Below are positions 1-5,663 of a stretch of 6,340 nucleotides of DNA, in pieces. Position 1 is the stretch's first letter. Each line of letters begins with the position of its first letter. A program made the position numbers and the translations under genes. Location of the stretch: assembly GCA_030040115.1 (NCBI GenBank), contig JASHUH010000648.1, positions 1 to 6,340 of the forward strand, given 5' to 3'. The DNA is from Acidobacteriaceae bacterium (GTDB lineage Bacteria; Acidobacteriota; Terriglobia; Terriglobales; Acidobacteriaceae). Under the pieces are notes generated by a model. The model was not told the DNA's origin. It was given only the letters and a program-made list of their open reading frames with translations, and searched no databases.

Positions 1-202
1 AGGGCACAAGGCTTTCCGCCGAAGCATCCGGGATGCGCCGCATCCGAATCCGGCCCATCCCGTCGCCATCCTCTTCCACGGCAACGGCAATCATGACTTT
101 GCTCTCTGTCTGGCGTCCGTGAACTCCCTCTTCTTCGCCGCCCACGAAAGCCGCGTCCACTTCGACACGCCCTTGCAGCCGATCCCGGCCAGGATGCACC
201 AT
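1..202 (-). pseudogene. IS1595/ISXO2-type transposase, internal fragment running off the left edge
   Basis: Read on the minus strand from an ATG at 202-200, the frame stays open for 67 codons to the window edge. It contains GRVEVDAAFVGGEEEG (residues 11-26) followed by HGRQTESK and RIRMRRIPDAS. This resembles the start of the catalytic domain of IS1595-family (ISXO2-like) transposases, where VEVDE(T/A)(Y/F)VGG carries the first catalytic aspartate, here Asp16 (bases 155-157). The N-terminal zinc-ribbon and helical part that should precede this is absent: upstream sequence is integrase instead, so the ATG is probably an internal methionine and not a true start. The fragment is therefore 5'-truncated. 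Whether the rest of the catalytic domain and an IS end lie left of the window cannot be seen. Family assignment is from motif recall and no search was run. Confidence 0.72.
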
Positions 203-401
203 CGGTCGCGAGCCGTTTTTAGGCTTACGTCGGGATAGACGCCCAGAGACAGCCTCTTCTCTTTGCCCTCGAAACGATACTTGAGCGCCACCACTTCCCA
301 CCTGAAGGAGCCACTTCGAGGTACAGGCCCCGCCCGTCGAACAGCTTCACGGTCTTCAGGCCGGCCTTGACGTTGCGAATTGCGGTGTCACTCAATGCCA
401 T
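202..401 (-). pseudogene. P4-type tyrosine integrase, N-terminal remnant with a frameshift
   Basis: From an ATG at 401-399 (minus strand) the frame reads MALSDTAIRNVKAG, then KLFDGRGLYLEV and PSGGKWW. This is the usual N-terminal arm-binding (DUF4102-like) region of P4-type integrases found in tRNA-linked islands. After Trp38 the family expects R-L-K-Y-R-F. Here one base is missing at about 284-286: the original frame goes to a stop at 225-227, while the next frame continues correctly with LKYRFEGKEKRLSLGVYP and SLKTARDR down to base 202. There it ends abruptly and transposase sequence begins. Only about 67 of the roughly 400 residues of a full integrase remain, with no core-binding domain and no catalytic R-H-R-Y residues, so it cannot be active. 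A GGAG/GGGAG stretch 12-20 bases upstream of the ATG would fit a former ribosome binding site. It sits on the 3' side of tRNA-Met in the same orientation, as island integrases often do. Confidence 0.85.
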
Positions 402-419
402 CTGCGCTGCTCCCACTCC

Positions 420-482
420 GGGGGCAACAATCTGGGGGCAGGTGCGCCCGAAGATAGTCCAGTTGCCCCACAAGTTGCCCCC
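420..482. repeat. Four GTTGCCCC-type repeats, two in each orientation, upstream of the integrase remnant
   Basis: GGGGGCAAC at 420-428 and GTTGCCCCC at 474-482 form a perfect 9-bp inverted repeat. Inside it lie two further partial copies, GGGGGCA at 434-440 and GTTGCCCC at 462-469. Within each pair the copies are 12-14 bp apart. The block begins 19 bases upstream of the integrase ATG and lies between it and the tRNA. That position suits arm-type sites for the integrase or an operator for its promoter, but neither role is shown by the sequence. Confidence 0.6.
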
Positions 483-491
483 GGTTAGATA

Positions 492-586
492 TGGATCTCG
501 GTGGACTGTATGGACACAGCGTACGGCAAATCTATCAAAATGTTGGGATTTTTCGCTATGGCTGGACGTGAGTGGACGCGGTGGAT
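492..586 (+). repeat. Two clusters of three TGGA(C/T) pentamers with identical spacing
   Basis: TGGAT 492-496, TGGAC 502-506 and TGGAC 511-515 form one cluster. TGGAC 563-567, TGGAC 573-577 and TGGAT 582-586 form the other. Steps between starts are 10 then 9 bases in both clusters, and the clusters are 71 bp apart. The roughly helical spacing puts all copies of a cluster on nearly the same DNA face. The right cluster ends 8 bases from the tRNA 3' end. Likely accessory or arm-type protein sites of the integration region (inference). The motif is short, so chance is not excluded. Confidence 0.45.
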
Positions 587-593
587 TTGATTT

Positions 594-640
594 TGGTGGC
601 GGAGGACGGGATCGAACCGTCGACCTTGGGGTTATGAATC
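594..640 (-). other. Probable island attachment site (tRNA-Met 3' half)
   Basis: P4-type integrases usually recombine within the 3' half of a tRNA gene, and the integrase remnant lies 193 bases beyond this tRNA's 3' end. The 3' half, from the anticodon loop to CCA, would therefore be the element-derived copy of the core. No second copy of this sequence is present elsewhere in the window. The other attachment end, if it survives, must be left of base 1. Exact borders cannot be set from one end. Confidence 0.4.
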
Positions 641-670
641 CCACGCTCTAACCATCTGAGCTACTCCGCC
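594..670 (-). tRNA. tRNA-Met (CAT), elongator type
   Basis: A full 77-nt cloverleaf can be drawn on the minus strand. The 7-bp acceptor stem GGCGGAG/CTCCGCC pairs 670-664 with 604-598. The D stem is GCTC/GAGC. The anticodon loop TTCATAA occupies 638-632 with CAT at 636-634. The T arm is GACGG-TTCGATC-CCGTC, followed by discriminator A and an encoded CCA (596-594). The first acceptor pair is a normal G-C, not the mismatch of bacterial initiator tRNAs, and the D-arm text (GTAGCTCAG..GGTTAGAGC) resembles bacterial elongator tRNA-Met. A CAT anticodon could also belong to an Ile tRNA modified with lysidine, which is less likely here. The anticodon stem TGGGA/CCCCA has one A-C mismatch (31-39) next to the loop. 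The 3' end points toward the integrase remnant, making this the probable attachment gene. Confidence 0.95.
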
Positions 671-756
671 GGGAAGCGCCGGAACGCGGGCAGACCGCGC
701 CCCCTCAGAAAAAGGGAAAGGGAGAAAACGCCCCACAAAGGCGCCGCCCCTTCCCG

Positions 757-786
757 ATGATACGGAGGGGCCAGATCGAAGGTCAA
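757..786 (-). promoter_or_regulatory. Likely sigma-70-type promoter for tRNA-Met
   Basis: On the minus strand TTGACC (786-781) is followed after 18 bases by TATCAT (762-757), each close to the TTGACA/TATAAT consensus. It points at the tRNA about 87 bases downstream, leaving a leader of roughly 80 nt. That leader includes a short hairpin, CGCGG/CCGCG, at 685-699. No convincing plus-strand promoter for kdsB was found in the 671-858 interval, which contains no gene. Confidence 0.55.
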
Positions 787-858
787 ACTTGCAGTCGCCC
801 CGGCGCGCCTAGGTCGTGAGGATGAACTGGCCGATCCCGCTCCTGTAAACTCGGCTGC

Positions 859-1608
859 ATGAGTACGGTGCGCGTGGCCGGAGTGATTCCGGCGCGATTG
901 AACTCCAAGCGGCTGAGCCGCAAGGTCTTGCGGCCGCTGGCCGGCCGGTTGATGGTGGAATGGGTGTGGCGCGCAGCTGCCGCTAGCGGCCTGATGGATC
1001 CTCTAGTGGTCGCCACCGACGCCGAGGAAGTGGCCGACGCCTGCCGGCAGCGGGCAATTTCGGTTGTCCTCACCTCGCCCGCCTGCGCCAGCGGATCGGA
1101 CCGGGTTCGCGAGGCGGCCCGCCAAATCGATGCAGACATCTACGTCAACATCCAGGGCGACGAGCCCACGCTGACGCCCGATTTTTTCCCGCCGCTGCTC
1201 CAGCTCTTCGCACGCCCCCAGGTCGAGGTTGCCACGCTGGCTGTCCCCTGCCCAGCCGCCGAGTTCACCAATCCCAATGCTGTTAAGGTTGTCACCGCGC
1301 ATGATGGCCGCGCTCTCTATTTCTCCCGCTCCACCATCCCCTGCGATCGCGACCGTTCAGGTTTCATCGGCTACCGCAAACACCTCGGCATCTATGCCTA
1401 TCGCAAGGCTGCGTTGGAGTGTTTCGCCGCGCTGCCTCCTTCGCCGCTCGAAATCCTGGAAAAGCTTGAGCAGTTGCGGCTTCTCGAAAACGGCATTGAC
1501 ATTTACGTTGCCGAAGCTCCGCGCGACACCATCGGCGTGGACACCGAAGAAGACCTCGCCCGTGCCGAAGCAGTCCTCAATGGCTTCGCCCCGCAGACCC
1601 GCGCATAG
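859..1608 (+). CDS. kdsB: 3-deoxy-manno-octulosonate cytidylyltransferase (CMP-Kdo synthetase)
   Basis: Activates Kdo with CTP to give CMP-Kdo and pyrophosphate in the cytoplasm, the donor for the inner core of lipopolysaccharide. The 249-residue product is the usual length and has the family signatures in order: IPAR (10-13) of the nucleotide-binding loop with Lys22, VVATD (50-54), SGSDR (78-82), QGDEP (99-103, with the metal-binding aspartate Asp101), NPNAVKVV (138-145), ALYFSR (152-157), HLGIYAYR (175-182), PSPLEILEKLEQLR (194-207) and GVDTEEDL (226-233). The loop reads RLSRKVL where the common form is RLPGKPL or RLPRKVL, so the proline is replaced by serine. The ATG start puts IPAR at the normal distance from the N-terminus, although no clear Shine-Dalgarno sequence precedes it. 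It is divergent from the tRNA and followed after 59 bases by ada on the same strand, with no known functional link. Confidence 0.95.
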   Translation: MSTVRVAGVIPARLNSKRLSRKVLRPLAGRLMVEWVWRAAAASGLMDPLVVATDAEEVADACRQRAISVVLTSPACASGSDRVREAARQIDADIYVNIQGDEPTLTPDFFPPLLQLFARPQVEVATLAVPCPAAEFTNPNAVKVVTAHDGRALYFSRSTIPCDRDRSGFIGYRKHLGIYAYRKAALECFAALPPSPLEILEKLEQLRLLENGIDIYVAEAPRDTIGVDTEEDLARAEAVLNGFAPQTRA

Positions 1609-1667
1609 CCGCCGCAAAATCGGAATTGCGCGCAAGATCCGGGTAGCGCGGCGCTGCGACATGCCCG

Positions 1668-2801
1668 ATGATGGGTTCCATGAGCAGCTCTCCACAGCAC
1701 GCGCCAGCCACCGGCCGAACTGCAAACGCCAACCTCGCGCATACGCCTTCCTTCAATCTCGAACCCGTCGATCCCGAATTCGCCTGGCAAAAAATTCTCG
1801 CCCACGACAGCAGCGCGCGGTTTTTCTACGCCGTCACCACCACCGGCGTCTTTTGCCGGCCGGGCTGCGCCAGCCGCCGGCCTCTGCGCGCCAACGTTCG
1901 CTTCTTCTCGACTGTCGAACAAGCACTCTCCGCCGGTTTTCGCCCCTGCCGGCGTTGCCACCTCGCCACGCCTGCGGCGGACAGCCCTTTGGAGAAGATC
2001 CGCACCTATATCGAGAACCACCTCGACCGCCCGGTTCGCTTGGCCGAACTTGCACGCCTGATCCAGCTCAGCCCGTTCACCGTACAGCGGCTCTTCAAGC
2101 GCGCCATGGGCGTAAGCCCGTTGCAATACCAACGCTCGCTGCGCGTCCGCTCGCTGCGCAATGCACTCAAGCAAGGAGAACCCGTGACCCACGCCATCTA
2201 CAATGCCGGTTTTGGCTCTTCAAGCCGGGCCTACGACGGCACCCCGCTCGGCATGGCTCCCGCCCGGTTTGCCCAAGGAGGACGAGGCGAGAACATCGCT
2301 TACGCTGCCGCCCGTTCTCCCTTCGGCTGGATCATCCTCGGCGCCACCGAACGAGGACTTTGCTGGCTTTCGCTCGCCGGCACGCGCTCCCAAGCCGAAG
2401 CCACGCTTCGGGAGGAGTTTCCCAAGGCCGCGCTTCGCCGCGATCCGTCGCTCTCCCGCTGGGCGGAACTCGCCGTGGCCGCCGTGGCCGGCAAAGCCTC
2501 TGAAAAGCCCGCCGCGCTCCAGGAGCCGGCGCTCGACTTACGCGGTACTGCCTTCCAACTCCGCGTTTGGCAGGCCCTCCGCCAGATCCCCCGCGGCCAA
2601 ACCTGCAGTTACAGCGAGTTGGCGCGCCAGCTGGGTCACCCCAAAGCCACCCGCGCCGTCGCCCGCGCCTGCGCCCTCAACCGCATCGCTCTCCTCGTCC
2701 CGTGCCATCGCGTCGTGGGCGTATCCGGCGCCCTCACCGGCTACCGCTGGGGCATTGAGCGCAAAAACCAAATCCTCGCCGCGGAGGGTCAGCCGGGCTG
2801 A
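1668..2801 (+). CDS. ada: Ada: methylphosphotriester-responsive transcription activator and O6-alkylguanine-DNA alkyltransferase
   Basis: Repairs methylated DNA by irreversible transfer of the alkyl group to its own cysteines and, in the known family, activates its own regulon after self-methylation. All three modules are present. The N-terminal zinc domain (about 36-100) has TTGVFCRPGC (58-67) and FRPCRRC (91-97), giving the four zinc cysteines 63, 67, 94 and 97; Cys63 corresponds to the one that accepts methyl from phosphotriesters. An AraC-type helix-turn-helix region spans about 106-202. The C-terminal alkyltransferase (about 205-372) has GTAFQLRVWQALR (293-305), the helix with ATRAVARAC (327-335) and the active site PCHRV with Cys346. 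At 377 residues it is about 20 longer than E. coli Ada, because roughly 33 poorly conserved residues precede the domain. The start is uncertain: ATG at 1668, 1671 or 1680 all lack a good ribosome binding site. All key residues are present, so it should be functional. It lies 126 bases before pstC. Confidence 0.95.
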   Translation: MMGSMSSSPQHAPATGRTANANLAHTPSFNLEPVDPEFAWQKILAHDSSARFFYAVTTTGVFCRPGCASRRPLRANVRFFSTVEQALSAGFRPCRRCHLATPAADSPLEKIRTYIENHLDRPVRLAELARLIQLSPFTVQRLFKRAMGVSPLQYQRSLRVRSLRNALKQGEPVTHAIYNAGFGSSSRAYDGTPLGMAPARFAQGGRGENIAYAAARSPFGWIILGATERGLCWLSLAGTRSQAEATLREEFPKAALRRDPSLSRWAELAVAAVAGKASEKPAALQEPALDLRGTAFQLRVWQALRQIPRGQTCSYSELARQLGHPKATRAVARACALNRIALLVPCHRVVGVSGALTGYRWGIERKNQILAAEGQPG

Positions 2802-2871
2802 CCACCCCCGCCGGCCCCGTTCCGGTGCTTCCACGGCATCCGCCGAACACTGTTTTTCCTCGCGTATGCTC

Positions 2872-2903
2872 TTGATTTCTCATCGTTGTAACCTTCTATT
2901 CAC
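2872..2903 (+). promoter_or_regulatory. Candidate pst promoter with PHO-box-like half-sites
   Basis: TTGATT (2872-2877) and TCTATT (2895-2900) are 17 bases apart, each 4 of 6 to the sigma-70 consensus, and lie just upstream of pstC in the only sizeable gap before the pst genes. Overlapping them, TTGTAAC (2886-2892) and TATTCAC (2897-2903) are two heptamers separated by 4 bases. That is the geometry of PhoB boxes (CTGTCAT-N4-CTGTCAT type). The first fits well at 6 of 7, the second poorly at 4 of 7. Phosphate-dependent control is expected for pst genes, but this assignment is by pattern only. Confidence 0.35.
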
Positions 2904-2910
2904 ATTTGCC

Positions 2911-2940
2911 CGTTAGCCTTACTTCTTGTGAGCGCTAACG
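2911..2940 (+). repeat. Perfect 7-bp inverted repeat bracketing the pstC start codon
   Basis: CGTTAGC (2911-2917) and GCTAACG (2934-2940) are exact reverse complements separated by 16 bases, and the GTG start of pstC (2928-2930) lies in the intervening loop. In RNA this would be a short hairpin around the translation start. In DNA the arm centres are 23 bp apart, about two helical turns, which would also suit a dimeric regulator. Confidence 0.5.
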
Positions 2941-4025
2941 TGCCAGAAATCCGCGCCCCTCAAATCCCCTCGCAGAAGCTCAAGACTCCCGCCGCGCAGA
3001 AACCGGCGGTCCCCGCCGTGCCGTCTGCGGTTGAGCCTTCCCTGGTCCGTCGTTTTCTCCTTGCGCGTGGAAATTCGGCCTTCGCCGATCGCGGTTTTCA
3101 CTGGCTCATGGTTCTGTGCGCGCTCAGTATCTTCGGCATCGTGGCGCTGATCCTCTGGCAACTGGTGTTGCGCTCCCAGTTAAGCTGGCACGCCTTCGGT
3201 TTTCGGTTTTTCTATCAATCATTTACCAACCCTGAAACCGGCAAGCCCATGTACTGGGATCCGGTCAACTCTCTGTTCAGCGCCGTGCCCTTTATTTACG
3301 GTACGCTGCTTTCCTCGTTTCTCGCCCTGCTTCTGGCCGTTCCTTTGGCCGTCGGCGTCGCTGTCTTTCTCACCGAGATGTGTCCGCGCGCGTTGCGTGG
3401 TCCGCTTGCCTTTCTCACCGAACTGCTGGCCGCCATCCCCAGCGTCATTTACGGTCTTTGGGGGGTCTTTGTCCTGGTGCCGTTACTGCGGGAGCATGTG
3501 AACCCTGGGCTGATTCAGTGGTTTGGCTGGACGGGCCTCTTCAATAACGACAATCCCACCGGGCTCGGCTTCCTCGCTGCCGGCGTGATTCTCGCCATCA
3601 TGATTCTGCCCATCGTTTCTTCGCTCACCCGCGAGGTCATGACCGCCGTGCCCCATTCTCAACGCGAAGCCGTCCTGGCCTTAGGCGCAACGCGTTGGGA
3701 AATGATCCGCATGGGCGTGCTGCGCAACGCCCGCATCGGCATTGTGGGCGCCATCATTCTCGGCTTGGGGCGCGCTTTGGGTGAAACCATGGCCGTCACC
3801 ATGGTCATCGGCAACACGCCCGAGATTCACCGCTCGCTGCTCTCCAACGGCAGCTCCATGGCCGCCGTCATCGCCAACGAATTTACTGAAGCGGTCGGCG
3901 ACATGCACCTCAGCGCGCTCATCGAGATCGGCCTGGCGCTGTTTATCGTCACCATTATCGTCAACGCCTTCGCCCAGTTGCTGGTTTGGGCCGTCACCCG
4001 CGGCGCCCCCGCGCAAACCCACTAA
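2928..4025 (+). CDS. pstC: Phosphate ABC transporter permease PstC
   Basis: One of the two membrane subunits forming the channel of the high-affinity phosphate importer PstSCAB in the inner membrane. The 365-residue protein has about six membrane segments (roughly 59-81, 122-149, 163-186, 212-234, 268-293, 330-357). The periplasmic loop after segment 1 includes MYWDP (108-112), and AAIPSVIYGLWGVF lies at 168-181, typical of PstC. The cytoplasmic EAA loop that docks the ATPase is REAVLALGATRWEMI (246-260), followed by GRALGETMAV (281-290). It is longer than the usual 300-330 residues because about 58 residues, rich in Pro, Ala and Lys, precede segment 1. The start is GTG at 2928 with no visible Shine-Dalgarno sequence. 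It is the most upstream possible start after an in-frame stop at 2889-2891. GTG at 2940 or 3018 are alternatives. It is the first gene of pstC-pstA-pstB-phoU. Confidence 0.95.
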   Translation: MSANVPEIRAPQIPSQKLKTPAAQKPAVPAVPSAVEPSLVRRFLLARGNSAFADRGFHWLMVLCALSIFGIVALILWQLVLRSQLSWHAFGFRFFYQSFTNPETGKPMYWDPVNSLFSAVPFIYGTLLSSFLALLLAVPLAVGVAVFLTEMCPRALRGPLAFLTELLAAIPSVIYGLWGVFVLVPLLREHVNPGLIQWFGWTGLFNNDNPTGLGFLAAGVILAIMILPIVSSLTREVMTAVPHSQREAVLALGATRWEMIRMGVLRNARIGIVGAIILGLGRALGETMAVTMVIGNTPEIHRSLLSNGSSMAAVIANEFTEAVGDMHLSALIEIGLALFIVTIIVNAFAQLLVWAVTRGAPAQTH

Positions 4026-4029
4026 GGAG
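4024..4029 (+). promoter_or_regulatory. Ribosome binding site of pstA, overlapping the pstC stop codon
   Basis: AAGGAG lies 5 bases before the pstA ATG and shares its first two bases with the TAA stop of pstC. Ribosomes ending pstC therefore stop on the pstA initiation site, which supports translational coupling. It also fixes the pstA start. Confidence 0.85.
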
Positions 4030-4034
4030 ACCGG

Positions 4035-4904
4035 ATGAGCACCAACAATTTTCCGCTCCGTTCCCGGTTGCGCGCTCTCACCGACCTCGCGGTCACCGGC
4101 CTCACCATTCTGGCCACCGTGGTGGTGGTCACGCCTTTGGTGGCCATCTTCGCCTATCTCGTGTACAAGGGCGCCAGTTCGCTCAACCTGGCTTTCTTCA
4201 CCCAGATTCCCAAGCCCGTCGGCGTCGCCGGCGGCGGCATGGCCAACGCCATCGCCGGCTCCGCCATTCTCCTCGCCGTCGCCAGCGCCATCGGCGTGCC
4301 CATCGGCATCGGCGGCGGCATCTTTCTCGCCGAGTTCGGCCGCGGAACCAAGCTGGCCAACGCGGTTCGTTTCACTGCCGACGTCCTTAATGGCGTGCCT
4401 TCCATTGTCATGGGTCTCGCCATTTACGCGCTCATCGTCGTCCCGCAAAAGCATTTCTCCGCTCTCTCCGGCGGCGTCGCGCTCGGCATCATGATGATTC
4501 CCACCGTCTGCCGCACCACCGAAGAAATGCTCCTGATGGTGCCTCACGCCGTTCGCGAGGCCGCGCTTGGCCTCGGTGTTCCCAACTGGCGCTCGGTGCT
4601 TTCCATTACTGTCAAGACCGCTTCGCCGGGCATCATCACCGGTTGCATGCTCGCCTTCGCCCGCGTCGCCGGCGAAACCGCGCCGCTGCTCTTCACCGCC
4701 CTCGGCAACGACTTTTGGAGCTCCAGCCTCAACCAGCCCATCGCCGCCCTTCCCCTCCAGATTTACGTCTACGCAATCTCGCCCTACGATGACTGGCACC
4801 GTCTGGCCTGGGCGGGAGCATTGGTCCTCATTGTCTTGATCGTGCTTGCCGTTTCACTGGTCCGCTACGTCACCAGCCGCGGCGTCTTGAAGGGAGCAAG
4901 TTAA
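4035..4904 (+). CDS. pstA: Phosphate ABC transporter permease PstA
   Basis: The second membrane subunit of the phosphate importer, pairing with PstC and resting on the PstB dimer. The 289-residue length is typical. Membrane segments lie at roughly 17-44, 71-99, 117-137, 145-160, 196-220 and 259-280. Family landmarks are GGMANAIAGS (67-76), IGVPIGIGGGIFLAEF (86-101), NGVPSIVMGL (119-128), the EAA loop REAALGLGVPNWRSV (174-188) and ARVAGETAPLLFTA (209-222) with the conserved GETAP. It ends with the W-AGALVLI segment and the short cytoplasmic tail common in PstA. The start is fixed by the strong AAGGAG site. It sits 9 bases after pstC, and its TAA stop directly abuts the pstB start. Confidence 0.96.
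   Translation: MSTNNFPLRSRLRALTDLAVTGLTILATVVVVTPLVAIFAYLVYKGASSLNLAFFTQIPKPVGVAGGGMANAIAGSAILLAVASAIGVPIGIGGGIFLAEFGRGTKLANAVRFTADVLNGVPSIVMGLAIYALIVVPQKHFSALSGGVALGIMMIPTVCRTTEEMLLMVPHAVREAALGLGVPNWRSVLSITVKTASPGIITGCMLAFARVAGETAPLLFTALGNDFWSSSLNQPIAALPLQIYVYAISPYDDWHRLAWAGALVLIVLIVLAVSLVRYVTSRGVLKGAS
4891..4896 (+). promoter_or_regulatory. Ribosome binding site of pstB, inside the end of pstA
   Basis: AGGGAG lies within the last codons of pstA, 8 bases before the GTG at 4905. It supports GTG as the true start of pstB even though that codon immediately follows the pstA stop. Confidence 0.75.
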
Positions 4905-5663
4905 GTGGGCGTTGGCATTGAAGTCACCAACCTGAATGCTTGGTACGGCGCGAATCACACCTTGCAGGACATCAACCTCAATATTCCCGCCAGCCACGCC
5001 ACCGCGCTGATCGGCCCCTCCGGCTGCGGCAAAAGCACTTTTGTGCGCTGTCTCAACCGCATGCACGAAACCAATCCCATCGCCCGCGTCACCGGCTCGG
5101 TGCGCATCGGCGATCTCGACATTTACGCCGAGGCTAAACCGGTTGAGATTCGCCGCCGCGTGGGCATGGTCTTCCAGCGCCCCAATCCCTTTCCCACCAT
5201 GTCCATCTACGACAACGTCGCCGCCGGCCTTAAGCTCAACGGCTACAAGAACCGCCGCTCCCTGGATGAAATCGTCGAAAATTCACTACGCAACTCCGCG
5301 CTTTGGGACGAAGTCAAGGACGATCTGAAGAAAAAATCCGGCGCCAGCCTCTCCGGCGGCCAGCAGCAGCGGTTGTGCATCGCCCGCGCCCTCGCCGTCG
5401 ATCCCGAAGTGCTGCTCATGGACGAGCCCGCCTCGGCCCTCGATCCCGTCTCCACTTCCAAAATCGAGGACCTCATTTTTCAGCTAAAGGCCCAATACAC
5501 CATCGTCATTGTGACGCATAATATGCAGCAGGCAGCCCGCGTGGCGGAAAAAACCGGCTTCTTCTTAAACGGACGGATGGTCGAGTTCGACTCCACGCAC
5601 AAAATCTTCACCAATCCTTCCGATAAGCGGACAGAAGATTACATCACGGGCAGGTTCGGATGA
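4905..5663 (+). CDS. pstB: Phosphate ABC transporter ATP-binding protein PstB
   Basis: The cytoplasmic ATPase that powers phosphate import through PstC/PstA. The 252 residues match the family length and all ATPase motifs are intact: Walker [10 protein letters not shown] (37-45), Q-loop Gln91 in VFQRPNPFP (89-97, the PstB-type text), signature LSGGQQQR (149-156), Walker B VLLMDEP (169-175), D-loop SALD (177-180) and switch His205 in [11 protein letters not shown] (203-213). The conserved NRMHE (51-55) and the C-terminal [10 protein letters not shown] (243-252) are also PstB features. It starts with GTG on the base after the pstA stop, preceded by AGGGAG. Its last codon and stop overlap the phoU ATG as ATGA. 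Both neighbouring junctions point to one transcript and coupled translation. Confidence 0.97.
   Translation: MGVGIEVTNLNAWYGANHTLQDINLNIPASHATALIGPSGCGKSTFVRCLNRMHETNPIARVTGSVRIGDLDIYAEAKPVEIRRRVGMVFQRPNPFPTMSIYDNVAAGLKLNGYKNRRSLDEIVENSLRNSALWDEVKDDLKKKSGASLSGGQQQRLCIARALAVDPEVLLMDEPASALDPVSTSKIEDLIFQLKAQYTIVIVTHNMQQAARVAEKTGFFLNGRMVEFDSTHKIFTNPSDKRTEDYITGRFG

Noticed and set aside
1..593. Second copy of the tRNA 3' end marking the other attachment site
   Set aside because: No repeat of the tRNA 3' sequence was found in this stretch. If it exists it lies outside the window.
367..651. Plus-strand open frame across the integrase start, repeats and tRNA
   Set aside because: It overlaps the tRNA and regulatory repeats on the opposite strand and has no recognisable protein features.
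822..848. Eight-codon reading frame (MNWPIPLL) just before kdsB as a leader peptide
   Set aside because: It is too short to distinguish from chance, and no attenuator hairpins or repeated regulatory codons accompany it.
1229..2503. Long plus-strand open frame (424 codons) overlapping kdsB and ada
   Set aside because: It runs across two well-supported genes in another frame. The product is Arg/Pro/Ser-rich with no family signal, as expected from out-of-frame GC-rich coding DNA.
2834..2857. Possible terminator after ada: CGGC/GCCG hairpin followed by TTTTT
   Set aside because: The stem is only 4 bp and the T-run begins 8 bases after it, so it does not meet the usual intrinsic terminator pattern.
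2203..2916. Plus-strand open frame (237 codons) through the ada C-terminal region
   Set aside because: It is an out-of-frame reading of the alkyltransferase domain. The Pro/Ser/Arg-rich product has no recognisable motif.
3681..4799. Long minus-strand open frame (372 codons) opposite pstC and pstA
   Set aside because: It is the antisense shadow of two clear permease genes in GC-rich DNA. The product is an implausible Gly/Asp/His-rich string with no recognisable domain, and it crosses the pstC/pstA boundary.
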